Source: Gigantopelta aegis
Taxonomy: Eukaryota > Mollusca > Gastropoda > Neomphalida > Peltospiridae
DNA length: 64,000 bases
Assembly: GCF_016097555.1 (NCBI RefSeq)
Contig: NC_054702.1
Coordinates: forward strand, 65,498,513 to 65,562,512
Reading direction: 5' to 3'
Part shown: piece after piece, positions 12,192 to 27,100 of the stretch
Position numbering within the stretch: position 1 is the stretch's first letter
Layout: every line of letters begins with the position of its first letter
Made by a program: the position numbers and the translations under genes
Notes under the pieces: model-generated
Databases searched by the model: none
What the model was told of the DNA's origin: nothing
What the model saw: the letters and a program-made list of their open reading frames with translations, nothing else

Positions 12192-15100
12192 ATACATTGT
12201 ACCTTGCTACTAATGGAAAGAAGTAGCAGGTTTACGCTCTAATGCTTTTTTATATGTCAGAATGACCAAATGTTTGACATCCAATATCCGATTATTAATA
12301 AATCAATGTGCTCTAGTGGTGTGGTTAAAGAAAACAAAGGTTTTATTCATTCATATACTGTAGATCCTTAAATTAATGTGTCCCTAAATTAATGTGAGTG
12401 ACAGTGGGCAGACTCAAATGCAACATGAAATTAATGTGAGTGACCAATTTATTACTTGATTATGTCCCCACTGACAGAAATTTAACCTGCTTTCCTGAAA
12501 TTAATAACCCTGTTTTCAAAATGTTTAGATGATGATGATGATTTATTGCACTGCTTAAATATACCACTTGAAAGATACAACAAAGATAAAGGAAAGGCGA
12601 ATAACAATGGTTATAAATTAATTGAAATTTGCCAGATGAATAATTTGTATTTTATAAATGGTCGAGTTGGTGAAGATAGATGTATTGGCAAAGTAAATTG
12701 TAAAGGAGTTAGTTCAGTTGATTATGCAATAGGTACTTGGTGTGCTTTTAGATATGTACAAAGTTTTAAAGTTTGTGATTTCGATCCATTATATTCCGAC
12801 ATTCATTGTCCAATTGATCTAACCTTAAGCCATGTCTCTCATGACTTGCCAGTATATATTAATAATTATAGTTTGAAAATAGAGAATAGAAAATGTACAG
12901 AATAATTTTGTTGAAATTATTAACCAAAACGAGGTCAACAGTATCATGCTCACATGAGTACTCACAGTCCAAATGTCAATATGTCTAATGTCCATCCATC
13001 CCATCCATCCATCTATCCATCCATCCATTTATTCAACCACCTACCCACGCATCCAGTACATCCATTCTATAATTAAGGTTTTGTATTTTCATTGTTTCAG
13101 GACAAGTCTGGTGTACCCAAATGGACATGACTATTTCAAGAACTACTTTGACTGTATATGGGATCTGTACGTTCTGGTCACCACAGCAAATGATCCAGAT
13201 GTCATGTAGGTATTATGCATTATTTTGAGAAGTCATCAAAACAATATACCATCAAATCTGTTTAAATTTAAAAAACTTAAAGTTTGATATACAAGTCATG
13301 GGGCACTGGTTGTACTGGGGTGAGGGGAGGGGGTGGTACCAATAAGAGAATGGGTCCACAGAGTGGATTTGAACCTTCAACCCAACCATCTCATGTGAGT
13401 ACTCTACTGACAGCCAGATCTCACCCCTTAAATCTATTCAATCGGCCACCTCTACAAAGCATTGTGACTTTAAAGGCCATGTTTCGCTATCTCATCAGGT
13501 GGTAAACCTACTTTTGTAGACCTTCCAAGTTTCCAGTATCTTTTGTCCAAGGTCATTTCCATTCCTGAAATCTGGTAGATACTGGGTTCACAATACGGGT
13601 ATTGTATCTATCCCAGAGTGTGTGCACTTCGAGACTTAATGGAAAAGTGTATGTTACCAGTGGTGCGTGTTATCTTGTCAGTGACATAAATAATATAAAA
13701 GATTCTATGCTGTTGTCACCTGTGAAACAGCAACAGGTTTTTTCTTAAGCAATTGGTGGTTTTCTCATTCCAACCAGTGCACTATAAGTGGTTATATAAA
13801 AGATCCCTTGCTACTAGTGGACAAATTTTGCGGGTTTCCTAAGACTATATGTCAAAATTACCAAATGTTTGACATCCAATAGCCGATGATTAATTAATCA
13901 ATGTGCTCTAGTGGTGTTATTAAACAAAACAGAATTTTAACTTCTCAAGCTGTACCATAGCTTGCTGACCTCTTCAAGTTACATATTAAGAATAGTGTGC
14001 TTAATACCTTAACTGGATGCAAGTACAAAGCTGAAATATCATCAACATGTTATCACAAGTGGGCTCTAATATATAGTGATATTTTGTTTCAGGATGCCTG
14101 CGTACGACAACAGCAACTGGTTTGCCCTGTTCTTCATCGGCTACCTCATCATCTGTCTGTACATCTTCATGAGCATCGTGCTGGCTGCTATCTACAACAA
14201 CTACAAAAAGAACCTCAAGGTAGGCAGTGTTAAACTCATGAGACATCTTTTCTGTTTACCTTTGCAGCTGGTTGAACTTTTTGCAGTAACTCGATCTGGT
14301 TTTCAACTAACATTTCATTCCAGCTTTTTTTTCGTGCTTATATCCAATTATGGTTCAAGCCCACTGTTCTGGGCACGCACCTCAGCTATCTGGCCAAGAC
14401 AGTCTGTTAGTTGTTTGTACTTAGTAAGAGAGAAGAGGGCGTAGTGGTCTTACACCTATCCATTAAGTCATTAAAACTCGCCCTGGGTGGGAGCTGATAC
14501 TGAGCGGGAGCCGGTACCGGGCTGCGAACCCTGTACCTACCAACCGTATGTCTGATGGCTTAACCACGACACCACCGAGGCCAGTAACATAAACCTAAAG
14601 CTCACTGCGCAGACCTTTTCAACGTTGTGTAATTTTAGCTGCATGTGACAAAGATTGCTCTGATCAAGCGCTGGGCCAATTCTTATAAAACTAAGAGTCT
14701 AGACTCAGGTCTTTAATGGTGTCACATGCATGCAATCTGTATGCACTGCCATGTTGTTAAAGTGTTAAGACTTTGTTAGACATGAGTCCAAATTTTAAAA
14801 GTTTTATAAATACGGGGCCAGGCTAGGATGTGCATGGAAAACAACAGGTAAGAAAAAGAATTCAGTCTCTAAATGTCTGTAACCTGAACTACAGTAGGTT
14901 TATGTTATGATTTGGCATCAGTTGTATCATTATTCTTCATGCTGGCTGGGTTATCGTTAAACATCTATTCTATTCTATGCATTTATATAAGGCACATCTC
15001 CATAATATGTAATTTGTCTCACCCTGATATAAATGTATTAACAGATCATCGTATAATAATAGGATTTGGCAAACAATCATCAGCATCATGTTAATGTTAG

Positions 15101-18100
15101 TCAGTGCTGGGGCCTAATTCACAAAGGTCTCTTAGGCTCTGCTAGACAACAAAGCATCCTCTTTGTAAGTCTTTTAGCATTGCACTGCGAGATCACAAAG
15201 TTGTGAGAGTTTAGTGAATTAGGCCCCTGGTCTGGCACAACTGACACTTTTAAACGTCAGGGGCCTAATTCACTAAACTCTCGCAACTTTACGATCTCGC
15301 AGTGCAATGCAAAAAGACTTGCAAAGGGGAAGCTTTGTTGTCTAGCAGAGCCTAAGAGACCTTTGTGAATTAGACCCAATCAGCAGTTGCTGTTTGTGGT
15401 GCTGCAGACCACTTCCAGTTAAGAATTTCACATTTAAGAAAGAAAGAATTTTTTTTCCGCTACTCATAAATCCTGAATCATAATTATATTATTTATGAAT
15501 TTTCAGAATGAGATTCGGATGTCTGTGTATGGCAAGCGGCGACGTCTTGCTAGTGCCTTCGATATCCTCAAGGTGAAGAGGCAAAATCACTACGTGGTCA
15601 CTCACCATCGGTGGTGCCAGTTCATGAAGAAAGTTCTGCCGGGCAAGAGCATGACGCAGATCGAACTGCTTATGAGAGTCCTGGACCGGGATGGACACAA
15701 CTGTATCAGTGAGTCGTTGGTTCTGTTAATTTGTCATGGCTTACAAATCAGAAAATTTTGTTTTGTTTAACGACACCACTAGAGCACATTGATTTATTAA
15801 CCATAGGCTGTTGGATTTTCAAATATTGGGTAATTTTGATGTATTGTCTTAGAGAGGAAACCCGCTCACATTTTTTTCTATTAGTAGCAAGGGATCTTTT
15901 ATATGCACCATCCCACAGACAGGATAGCACACACCATGGACTTTGTTACACCAGTCAAGGTGCACTGGCTGAACGAGAAGAAATTTAAAAAAATGGGGTG
16001 GAGATGGGTAAAAATTGTGCCTTCACTTCAAGGAGAGGGAGGAAGGGGCAATTTCTTTTCAGTTCTACTCTATACTACTACTGTCTTTCTCTGTCTCTCT
16101 GTCTCTCTCTGTCTCTCTCTGTCTCTCTGTCTCTCTCTGTCTCTCTCTGTCTTGTCTTGTCTGGTCTGGTCTGTCTGTCTTGTCTCTCTCCCTCTCTCCC
16201 TCTCCCTTCCCTTCATATTTCTTCACTTTATTGGATTGCTTCCTTTTAAATTGGTACATGATAATATGTGCAATTACTATTTGTTTAAATATCTTCTAGG
16301 TAAACAAGATTTTCTCAATTTGGCTGATCTTTTAAATGTGGAACTGACAGAGATCACAGACAGACAGACGATCCTTGAAAAAACGTTCCCTAGGATGTAT
16401 AATTCCAAATACAGCAAATGTACACAGCGTATAGTTCGGCACAGGTAAATATCTTATAGTACATGTGTATATCTGTTGTCAGCAGCAAAAAAAGATGAGT
16501 TCTAACCATGTTGCACTACTTAGATATATCAAAGGGTACGATATATGCTGCCCTGTCTGTAGAAAAGTGCAAATAAAAGGTCTTTGCTGGTAACTTGGAA
16601 GGAGTAGTTGATGTGGAAGCAATAGGTTTATTTTTTTAATTTTCTCAATAAGTCTTATTGTGCATGTATGTTAATCTGTTACGTTAAATAGTTGCTGATT
16701 AACATGTGTCATAGAGTAATCAACAGTCAAGCACATCAATAGTTATGCACATATGACATTGTGTCTAAAGCTTGCGAACCAATGACATCACATTTAACAA
16801 CAAATGATGAAACAACACTTCCTGATCCATTAATAGAATATGTCAAAAATTAAAGTGATTTACATCATTTGGGTTTTTCATGAGTGAAAAGTCAGTTTTC
16901 TTTAATACCACATGTAACAAGAATGAAGTGTGTGATTATTTGTTATGTTTTACGTACATGTAGAACACTAAATATGGGTTCTATTTTAAAACTTGCCTTT
17001 GCAAATGAATTTGGCAATAAAAAAAATTAAAAAAAAATTTTTAATTTTTTTTTTTATTTAACCATTTTTTGTTTACATAACCATACATACATATGATAAA
17101 CATTTACATACATACGTACATACATACATTCAACAGCAATATATAGCAACATCAAGATACAATTCTTACTGCAACAGCAATGTTATATGAAAGTGAATAT
17201 GGATAAGAAAAAGAGAGAAAAGTAAAAAGTTATAAATTAAAAAAATTAAAATAAATAAATAAATAATAATTAAATTTATTCCTTAAATAAATTATGACAC
17301 ACTGACCAATTTTTTTTTTTTTTTTTATCATATTCACACTTGGAAAAGGCTACACTTTTTGTAATATTATAATATATATCTAATTCTTTTTTAATCCATT
17401 CCATATTTGGAATACATGTATAACTTTTCAAGTGACTCTTAAATATAATTTGCTTAGTTAATAATATAATTAAATTAATTGGATCATTGTTACTTGTTCT
17501 AAAATTTATTGATATACCTCTTTTTTCAAGGATCCATTCTGTCAACCCTTTTCAAATGGGATTAATTTTACTACAGTCAAAAACTAAATGAATTAATGTT
17601 GATATTTCATCTTTACAAAAGGAACAAAGTGGAGTCTCGATATATCCTATGGTATGTAAAAAACGGTTATCTGGTAATATTCTGTGGTTAATTTTATATT
17701 GAAACCATCTTAATAATGTGTTGTCAGTGCAGTGAAACGGCATTGCATTCATAAGTTTCCAATCGTATTCTTGATAATGACAGTTTAACTCAATTTCCCA
17801 TTTTAAATTGTATGGGGGTTTTTAAAATTTTGATTCAAGCAATATATTATAATAAATTTTCTGCCTTTGCAGTTTATGTTGAGTTTAGAATTATTGTAAG
17901 GAAGAATGGGGTTTTTTAGTTTTATTTTGAATTGTTTTATTTTATGTATCTTGCAATACCGCTTGACTGCTTAAAAAATACTATAGTAATGTATAAAATT
18001 AATTTTAACATTATATATTGTAATAAATTGTTCATATGTATAAAATTTACCATTGTCATCTATTAAGTCATTTATATACCTAACCCCTGCTTCATACCAG

Positions 18101-21100
18101 TCTTTATAAAATACTGATTTATTATTTATTTTAATGTCATCATTATACCAAATAAACTGAGACTGTATGTCATTGTCACTACTGAGTTTGTTCTTACATG
18201 TTTTGAGGTATGCACACCAAGCCAATAAAGTATCTTTCCAGAAGTTATTTTTTACTGTTGGCATAATATTTTGTTCAATATAATCTGGATCAAATTCCAT
18301 TATATGGTCAAACTTATCAATCACATTTAGTGTTAACAATTTCCATTTCAAATTAGAACTTGTACATAATTTTTTGATCCAAGTAATCTTTTGTGCCATG
18401 ATAAACATTTGGACATTGGGAACTTTAATACCTCCATCTCTAACATTGTAATTCATTTGTACATGTTTGACCTTATCTGGTTTTCCTTTCCATATAAATT
18501 TAAAAAGTTTCTTTTGAAATTCTAGTATTAAATTAGTAGTTGGATTTGGAATGGCCGAAAATAAATGATTTAGTTTTGCCATAAATAAGGATTTTACAAC
18601 CGTGTTTCTTCCTAATGGTGTTAAAGTTCTACTTGACTAAATATTCATTAAAGACTCAATAGCTTTCACTTTATCAGTATAATTAATTTTAACTATATTT
18701 TCTAAATCAACATCAAATTTAATCCCAATAAATTAAACTGGTCTGTCCAATCAAGTTTCCATTCTTTACATAATTTATAACAACTGCGTTTTTTTTATCC
18801 TATCTAAATCAATTTAGTTTTCTCCACATTCACTTTAAGATCTGAAAATCTAGAAAAAAAATGTTAAAGTATTCAAAGTAGCATATAGGTTTTTCTCCGT
18901 TCCATCTAATATTACTGTTGTATCATCTGCAAATTGAGTAAATAAATATTCAATGTTACCAAGTTTTATTCCTTTTATATTATTGTTTTTTTATTAGTCT
19001 GGCTAATATTTCTGCACAGAGAAGGAAAATATATGGAGACACTGGATCGCCCTGCCTACACCCTCTTCCTAGGTTAAAAAAAGATGAAGCAAATCCATTT
19101 ACAAGGACACTAGATTGGCTATCTCTCTGAAATAAGTAAACCCATTTCTGAATCGATCTTCCAAAACCAAAAAACTTTAATACTTTGTGAATAAAATCCC
19201 AGTCTACCGAGTCAAAGGCTTTTTCAAAATCAATCAATAATAATAAGCCTGGGATATTATGTTCTTCAGTATAATTCATAATATCATATACCAATCGTGT
19301 CACTTCAACGATGAATCTACCTGATAGAAATCCCTTTTGTTCTTCACTTATAATAATTGGAAGAATCGACTTTATTCTTCGGGCTATAGCAGCTGATGCT
19401 AATTTATAAGACACATTAAGTAAAGAGATAGGTCTTCAATTTTTTTTAAGTTTCTTGTTTTTATTTGCTTTTGGAATACAGGTTATTAAACCTTGTTTTG
19501 GGGTAACTGAGAGCATTCCACTATTATATGCATAATTTAAAGAATTTATTAGATATTTGTTTAGATCTCTCCAAAACAATTAAAACAATTCTACTGTAAA
19601 TCCATCAGGGCCAGGACTTTTTAAATTTTTCATAATTTTGTAGGATTTCATCATAACATAGTATACCTTCCAGACGTTCAGAAGAATCTGGGTCTAATTT
19701 TGTGAACTCACTCGAGTCATTGTATGAAAAGAGTTCTTCTAAGTTTACTTCACTTACTGTTTTTTTCAAATAAAGTTTTTTAAAGAAAGACTTAGTTTCC
19801 TCTATTATACTCACCGTGTCTTTGATTGTTTGATCATCATTTGTCTCTAATTCTCCAAAAGATTTATTTAGAAAATTTCTAGATTCTAAATTTAAAAAAT
19901 ATTTTGTGGGCTTTTCACCTTTCTCAACCCATCTTGCTTTTGATCTAACAAAATTCCCTTTAGCTCTTATACAACTAATTTTTTCAATTTCAACATTAAT
20001 TAATTTAACATTTTGGATCAGTTTGTTTTAACATTAATATCTTCTGTATCATCTGTTTTTTGTGTTAGTCTATCAAGTTCAATTTCTAACTCTTTTTGTC
20101 TATTGATTGTAAAAAAAATGTTCATCGATGAATACCATATTGTCTTCCCCCGAATCATAAGTAGTAAGGCCTCCCATAAAAGCTGATTATTGATTATGAA
20201 TTGGTTTATTGTCTCATCATTAGTTTTATTTTTGTATTGCTCAACAGTTACATTTATAGTTTCTTTAATCAACTTTACAAATTCCTTGTCTTCAAGTAAT
20301 GAATTATCAAACTTCCAAAAACCCTTTCCTCTTTCTATTTCATTAATTTTTAATATTAATTCGATAAGTGAATGATCAGATTTAAAACTGGGATGAATAT
20401 TTGTAGAAACAACTGATGATAATAAGTTATGTTATATTAAAAAATAGTCTAACCGTGACTGTTTGAAGGGTGTAGTCTGTCTCCAAGTAAATCGCCTTGA
20501 AACTGGGTTATGTTCTCTTCATGGATCTTTTAAGTCAAATATTTCTATCATATCCAATATTTTTTCTCATGCATTTGGATTATTAACTGTTCTATAATTG
20601 TACAAATCAAGTGTTGGATCTTGAACTAAATTCCAATCACCACATAAAATAACAATTTACTATCTAATTTATCAATTATATTAATTAAATTGCTATAAAA
20701 AGTTGGTTTATCTAAATTGAGACCATAAACACTAATCAACGTGTAAGAATCTTTGTATATTTCAACACTCAGTGCAAGATAATTACCATTTTTATCTTCC
20801 TGTATCGCATTTACTTTAAATTCAAAATTGTTATTAAATAATATTGCTGTTCCCCGAGCATTAGATTTAAACAAGCTAAAATAGCATTCCGAATAACCCC
20901 ACTGTTGTTTAACAATTTGTTCTAATTCTTTGGTAAAGTGCACATCCTGGAGACAATATATTGAAGCTTTTTTACTTTTTAGGAAATTGAATACCTGTTT
21001 CCTTTTTAAAAAATCATTTAAACCTCTACAGTTTAAACTAACTATTTTTATATTCATATCCATTTTACAGAAAAAAAGGGCATTTTCTTGTAATTTGTAA

Positions 21101-24100
21101 GACACCAATCAATACTTACGTTAAGAATAGTGCAATAAATATTAATAACAACTAGTGTGTTACAGGGTTCCATCTAGCATCTGGAAAATGGGAGTCATTG
21201 TGACTTACACGGTTTTATTTTTGGAGTCTTTCTTAAATCACATATTTAACTGAATAACTGTCTTGTTTATATTACATGCATATGTTATATCCATTATTCT
21301 ATCTACTTAATACATATACATGTATATACATTGTGTTTCTTCTTATAAACAATGTAGTGCTTTTTTTCTCTCTTTTTATGCATGCTACATCAGCCTCACT
21401 AGATTTTACACTTAAGTTACATTAAACGTATTGATACGGTTGGAAACCAGTTAAACCGCTTGGCTATTTTCATTTTTGAACTTCATAGTCGTTAGGTTTT
21501 TACGTATTTAAAAAAAAAAAAAATGATGTAAAATTGTTTGATATCAGAAATATTTTGCATCAACCATGACTCACATAGTTTTATTTAGGAGTATTTTAGG
21601 TAAATATTGCATCAAATATGCAGGATTCCTGTATAACGGTACTCTGATTGAAGACAAACACGATTCGAGTCACCGCAAGGGTTCACAGTTTATTTACACA
21701 CACAGCAAAGATAATAAAACGAAATAACTGACCCTGTAAAGACAATAGACAGTAATAAATATCACAGGCTTAAATAGTTAAAATACACACATAAAACACT
21801 CAATATTCAATCATATACATAATTCATAATTCAAATATGACTGAATTATACCACGGCATATAAATAACATGTACAGCATGATCTGCCTTTATACACCTGA
21901 GTAGTTATACAGGCAATCCACTACCAACTAACTTCCCTTAACGTACTTGCTGTCAAACTGAAATACTTCTAAATGTAAATACAAATCCGTAACGCTTAAT
22001 TGGAAAGGCATTCGTTATATTTATATTTAATAATTAACCGATCTGTCAAATATGGAAATACTTATCTACTACACCAGTGTATTAATACTTTATTATTAGT
22101 ATAATCCAGTATCTCAATATATCAATCTCCAGTGATGGAATACACCACAAACAATACAATAATCTTTTAAACGACACACATACGATTCAATTGCACTGCC
22201 AGGCGCTCATGAAATGTATGTGCGGCATACAAAGCACGTGCGTTATATGACAAATACAACACACTACATTACATTACACTACACCTCTTTGCTATGGGCA
22301 AAATGGTCAGTAACTGGAAGATTAGTTGTTACATAGTTCCAGCCTGGAAACAAATAAAATGACATAAGTTATCATGTAAATACAATTACTATTCCAATAT
22401 GGCTGTCTGTGGGATGGTGCATATAAAAGATCCCTTGCTGCTAATCGAAAAGAGTAGCCCATGAAGTGGCGACAGCAGGTTTCCTCTCTCAATATCTGTG
22501 TGGTCCTTAACCATATGTATGACACCATATAACCGTAAATAAAATGTGTTTAGTGCATCGTTAAATAAAATATTCCTTCCTCTTCTTCCAATAACCTTAG
22601 ACTTTAACTATACATTTTTATACACAATTAACTGAGAAAATAACTTATACATATATATTACTTTAAAATATTAGTTTTGTTATATATAGAAACATTATAT
22701 AACTTTAGTTTTATATTAATTACTAAGCTTACTATTAGACAACTTTACTATTCTTTTATTATAAACATGTTTACTAGCTTTTAATCAAAACTCTTTAATG
22801 TATATAAAATTACATACTAGTTACAAATACCCGGTACCATTTTATATTATAATCACATTAAAACGTGCTTGTTAGTCATACCTTATGTGTACAGTGCAGG
22901 ATACGAAGTAGAAATAGAAAGTTGTGGAGCAGAGCAGTGGAAAGAAGGTCTTGTACAAAATTACAGTAGTGTCTGTCATGTGGTCATAAAACAGTGACCA
23001 CTACACAATAAACTATACTGTTTGGTCTAAATACCCGCATGGACAATTTGCCCCAATCATTGGCGGTAAACATCACTTGGGCATTGCCTGTATAGTATAT
23101 TCTATACAGAAAAACCTAGTAACAAATAAAACATTAATTAAAGGTAAAATAAACAGTTATGTACAGAATAAAACACATTGGTTATAATATTTACATGGAC
23201 CTCACACATTTCACTCACTGTTACACCTGCATCATGTGAAACCCTGGTGTTATATACAGCAAACGACCAACTATTTAAGTAAATAATATTTGTTTTATTT
23301 CTTTTCATATTTACTTTCCTGTTTTTCCTTAGGTGATTACTCCATGTGTGTCCTTAATAAAACATTTATTTTCTTGGACACAGTCAAGTGCCCCATGACT
23401 GGTATTCAAAGGCTGTGGTATGTACTCTCCCATCTATCCCTTGTTGCTTATTTGATCGGCATGAGTAGCAGGTGGGGTGAGAACAGGTTTCCTCTCTCAT
23501 GACCTACAAACCGGCCTCGGTGGCGTCGTGGTTAGGCCATTGGTCCATAACTGGTTCAACAAAGGCCATGGTTTGTGCTATCCTGCCTGTGGGAAGTGCA
23601 AATATAAGATCCCTTGCTGCTAATTGGAAAGAGTAGCCCATGTAGTGGTGACAGCAGGTTTCCTCTCAAGATCTGTGTGGTCCTTAACCATATGTCTGAC
23701 GCCATATAACCGTAAATAAAATGTGTTGAGTGCGTCGTTAAATAAAACATTTCTTTCTTTCTTTCTTTCTCATGACCTACAAAGTGTCGAAGTAGCCATA
23801 TATCAGACACTAAAAATCTGTAGTATGTCATTAAACAAATATTCCTTGATTTTGTTTTCTAATTATGTAAATGTTCATGTTGCAGATTTTTCCGATATTC
23901 TTTTGACTTCATGATTTTTATAAATGCATTCTTCATTGCGTTTGATGTGGACAATGCCGACTGGTTCTTCCTCTCCATCTTCACTGTGGAGATAATTCTG
24001 AAGATGTACACATTCGGGCCTAAATACTTCTTCATTAGATTCTGGAATTCGTATGTCGTCTTTATATCTTTTTAGATTGCACGCTGCATGATTTATCTTA

Positions 24101-27100
24101 TATCTTTTCTTGTTTTGTTTTGTTTTGTATATATGTGAGTGTTCCAAGTGAATTCAAATAATTACATTTTTGTTCTATCCTAGCAGTATGTTAACATTTG
24201 TAGACATCCATGTGTGTACCGTAACTGGCCAATTAATAACAAGTCTGTGATTATGTCTTGATAAATGGAACAATAGTCAGTTCCACTCTAAAATAGAAGG
24301 ATCTTAATGTACCTGAATACCAAGCAGGTCATGCATGCACAGCATTAAACATGCAATTTTGTTTCTGTTAATTAAGTTTATAAATCATTTACAATTGAGT
24401 AATTCAAGTACAGTTACTAGTATTTGATAAATGAACACATAGAAAGTGGCAAGTCAGTGTCTCAAAGAAAATAAAATGAATTATTTAGTTTGTTTGTTAT
24501 TTAACTGAAATATTGTAGATCCTGAAATTAATGCACACTTATTATTTTTGTTAAGTACATGTATATATGTTAATAATGCATATATAATATATTTCATCCT
24601 CTTGTATTAAACTGTTTTGTCATATTTATTCAGTTAATTATTTATGGGGTTTTGTAATACCTGAATGGCTTAAACATAATAAAATTCAGTTTTGTTCCAT
24701 AAAGATCATTTTTAACATCCATTCAATATGATCATCCGATAGCTTGTAAAAGCAAACATAAACATGTTTTGATGCCATTTTTACTTGTGTCAGCTTTAAT
24801 TAATGACAATATATTATAGACTATATGCTTGTAAATACTATCAAATAGGTATTGGTTTGCTTTTCAAATATTATTGCTTCATTAATAACTTTTGTTGCTA
24901 ATTTTCTTATTCAGTAGAGCTGAGCGGTATTGAAATTTCAGGTTCGGTATCGGTATTTTTGGGGTGATTTACCTCGGTATCTGTACGATATTTGATACTG
25001 ATACAATACCGATACCAATATCAAACAGTATTTTCAGTATATTCAGCTTTAAATGGATGCCTGAGGTAAGTCTCACCCGCTAATTTCATCTAAATAAAAT
25101 AAAATTCTATACACAAGGCTCTTATCTCTCTTCTTTTCAGCTATTTTGTGTTTGTCAGATATATTGTTAGTGTTTTACTAAGTGACGTAAAACATTTTTC
25201 AATACTAAAATTTCAGTATTTTGAGATTTGCTCTGTACAGTAAATTGGTATTAACATGATACCGATACTGAATGGTATATAGGTGTACCGCTCAGCTCTA
25301 TTATTCAATTTCTTTTTATTTTCTGTCATGTTCTGTTTTGGCTGCTTAATGTTTATTATTTCTGTGCCTGTCTGTATTTTTCTTTGCTTTGTTCAGGTTT
25401 GATTTCTTTGTTATTGGATCGGCTCTCATTGCTTCTATAGTTGAAGTAGTTATCGGTGCTTGTAAGTTCAGATCTTTCTCTATTCAGTTACTTATGGGTT
25501 TTTTTTTCTTCACAAAATCAATTTAATTAAAATTAAAATCTTCCTGTCTTCATTTAATTTATGATACAATTTGTTTTGCATAGGTTATTTCTCTTATAAT
25601 TTAAAATCTTCTTTTTAATGATTTGTGCACATAATTAATATTTATGCTCAAAAGTTATTTTGCATAAAAAAAAAATAATGTAAAAGTTTAAATCGTTCAC
25701 TATCCAATTTATTTTAGCAAATTTTTACTTAATTTCAAATGAAGTTAGCTTGATGTTGTAGTAAATTTACCTCTTTCAGAATGTATCTAACCTCTCAACA
25801 TAGTTCATTTTCTTATTTACAGAGTCAGTATTAGAAGGCGTCTTTCATATTGCAGTAAATAATTGGAGAAGGGATATATAGTGCCTTTTTAAAACAGGAG
25901 ATTGTTAGTTGAAATGCTGTTATAACTTATAGCAGTTTGGCTGTATTTCATCTATGGGTCTTGAACTTAAAGCACATGTGTTACCGAATGTGTTGTATAC
26001 AGGACAACAAGAACAACTCGGCAGGGGTTTAGGATTTATTCTGGATCATCAATCGGGTGGGATATGAAGATCCCTGGTTCCAAGCATACGTATATACAAA
26101 TACACACACACAAACAAAGACCCGACTGTGGGTCGGGTCTTTACAGAAGCATAATGCTGGTTGTGGCACCTAATAATAAAATAAAGTCCATTAAGTACAC
26201 ATAAATCCATACGTGTACACAAACTAATTAAACAAATATCTCATAATAACTTAGTTATTATGTTACTTTATTAAATACTGTAAATTAGATAGTATAATCA
26301 TTTATAATAGAAAATATAGACTGTAATCTATTCTACTAGCTATTCTATAAATATAACATAACCATTTAATAAAAAGCTAATCAAGCTAGATCACAATATT
26401 ATATTTAACATAACTACAATACTATTACTATATTATTAATCACTAAATCTCCTAATCTCATTTCTTGATTAAAATAAGTAATTACATGTAAATCATGTAC
26501 AGTATGTATTTACCTTTAAAATTCTCTGTGAATGTTAGTTGTGCAGTTGCTGTGAACAAAAGCTTGTCTTCTCATAAAAGTGGCCTGTTCTCCTTGAATG
26601 TCATAAAGCTTCTGACCAGGAGAACACAGAAACAATGACACTGGGCTTGCAAGAACTGAGTTGTCAGTGAGCCCAACCCAAGCCCAGAAAACCAGAGAAA
26701 GCAAGAAAACAAAGAAAGCCTACACAAGTATAACCTGACAGAATAAAACTATGTGAACAGTGTTTTAAAATAGTATGTGTGTAGTGAACATAGTTTAAAA
26801 CACCCAGTTACACATGTAGTTAACCGGTTTGTTTTTCAGCTAATGAAGAGTTGCGCACCCTGGACATTCTTCTCGTATTAAGGGTTCTGAGACTGATCAA
26901 GCTGTTTGGGAGTATACAAAGGTACAATTAATTATGCCTATAATATTATGCCTTGATGTGATAATGCTTAAGCCATTTGGTTTATGCTGGTGGGTATTGG
27001 GCTTGTATCCAGAGCCGGTTTATCCTAGTAGCACATGTAGCATGTGCTATGGGCCCTGCGCTTCAGGGAGCCCCACAGTGATGTGTACATTTATTGTCCC

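Larger units (their letters stand above)
17039..21110 (-). mobile_element. L1/Tx1-type LINE remnant in TPCN3 intron 10
   Basis: A roughly 4-kb non-LTR retrotransposon lies antisense to the channel gene. Reading leftwards from 21108: APE endonuclease, linker, reverse transcriptase ([14 protein letters not shown]), thumb region and a C-terminal Cys/His knuckle. It ends at an oligo-T run (17040-17056 on +), its poly-A end. Several frameshifts and stops make it dead. No ORF1 is visible, so it is 5'-truncated or ORF1 is lost. Target duplication was not resolved because the borders are A/T-rich. Family from motif style (L1/Tx1 group). Confidence 0.82.

Noticed and set aside
17023..17058. Homopolymer A/T run as a promoter element
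   Set aside because: It is the poly-A end of the reverse-oriented LINE.
26116..26142. Rho-independent terminator
   Set aside because: The hairpin with T-run looks like one, but this is eukaryotic nuclear DNA; reported only as a structural oddity.
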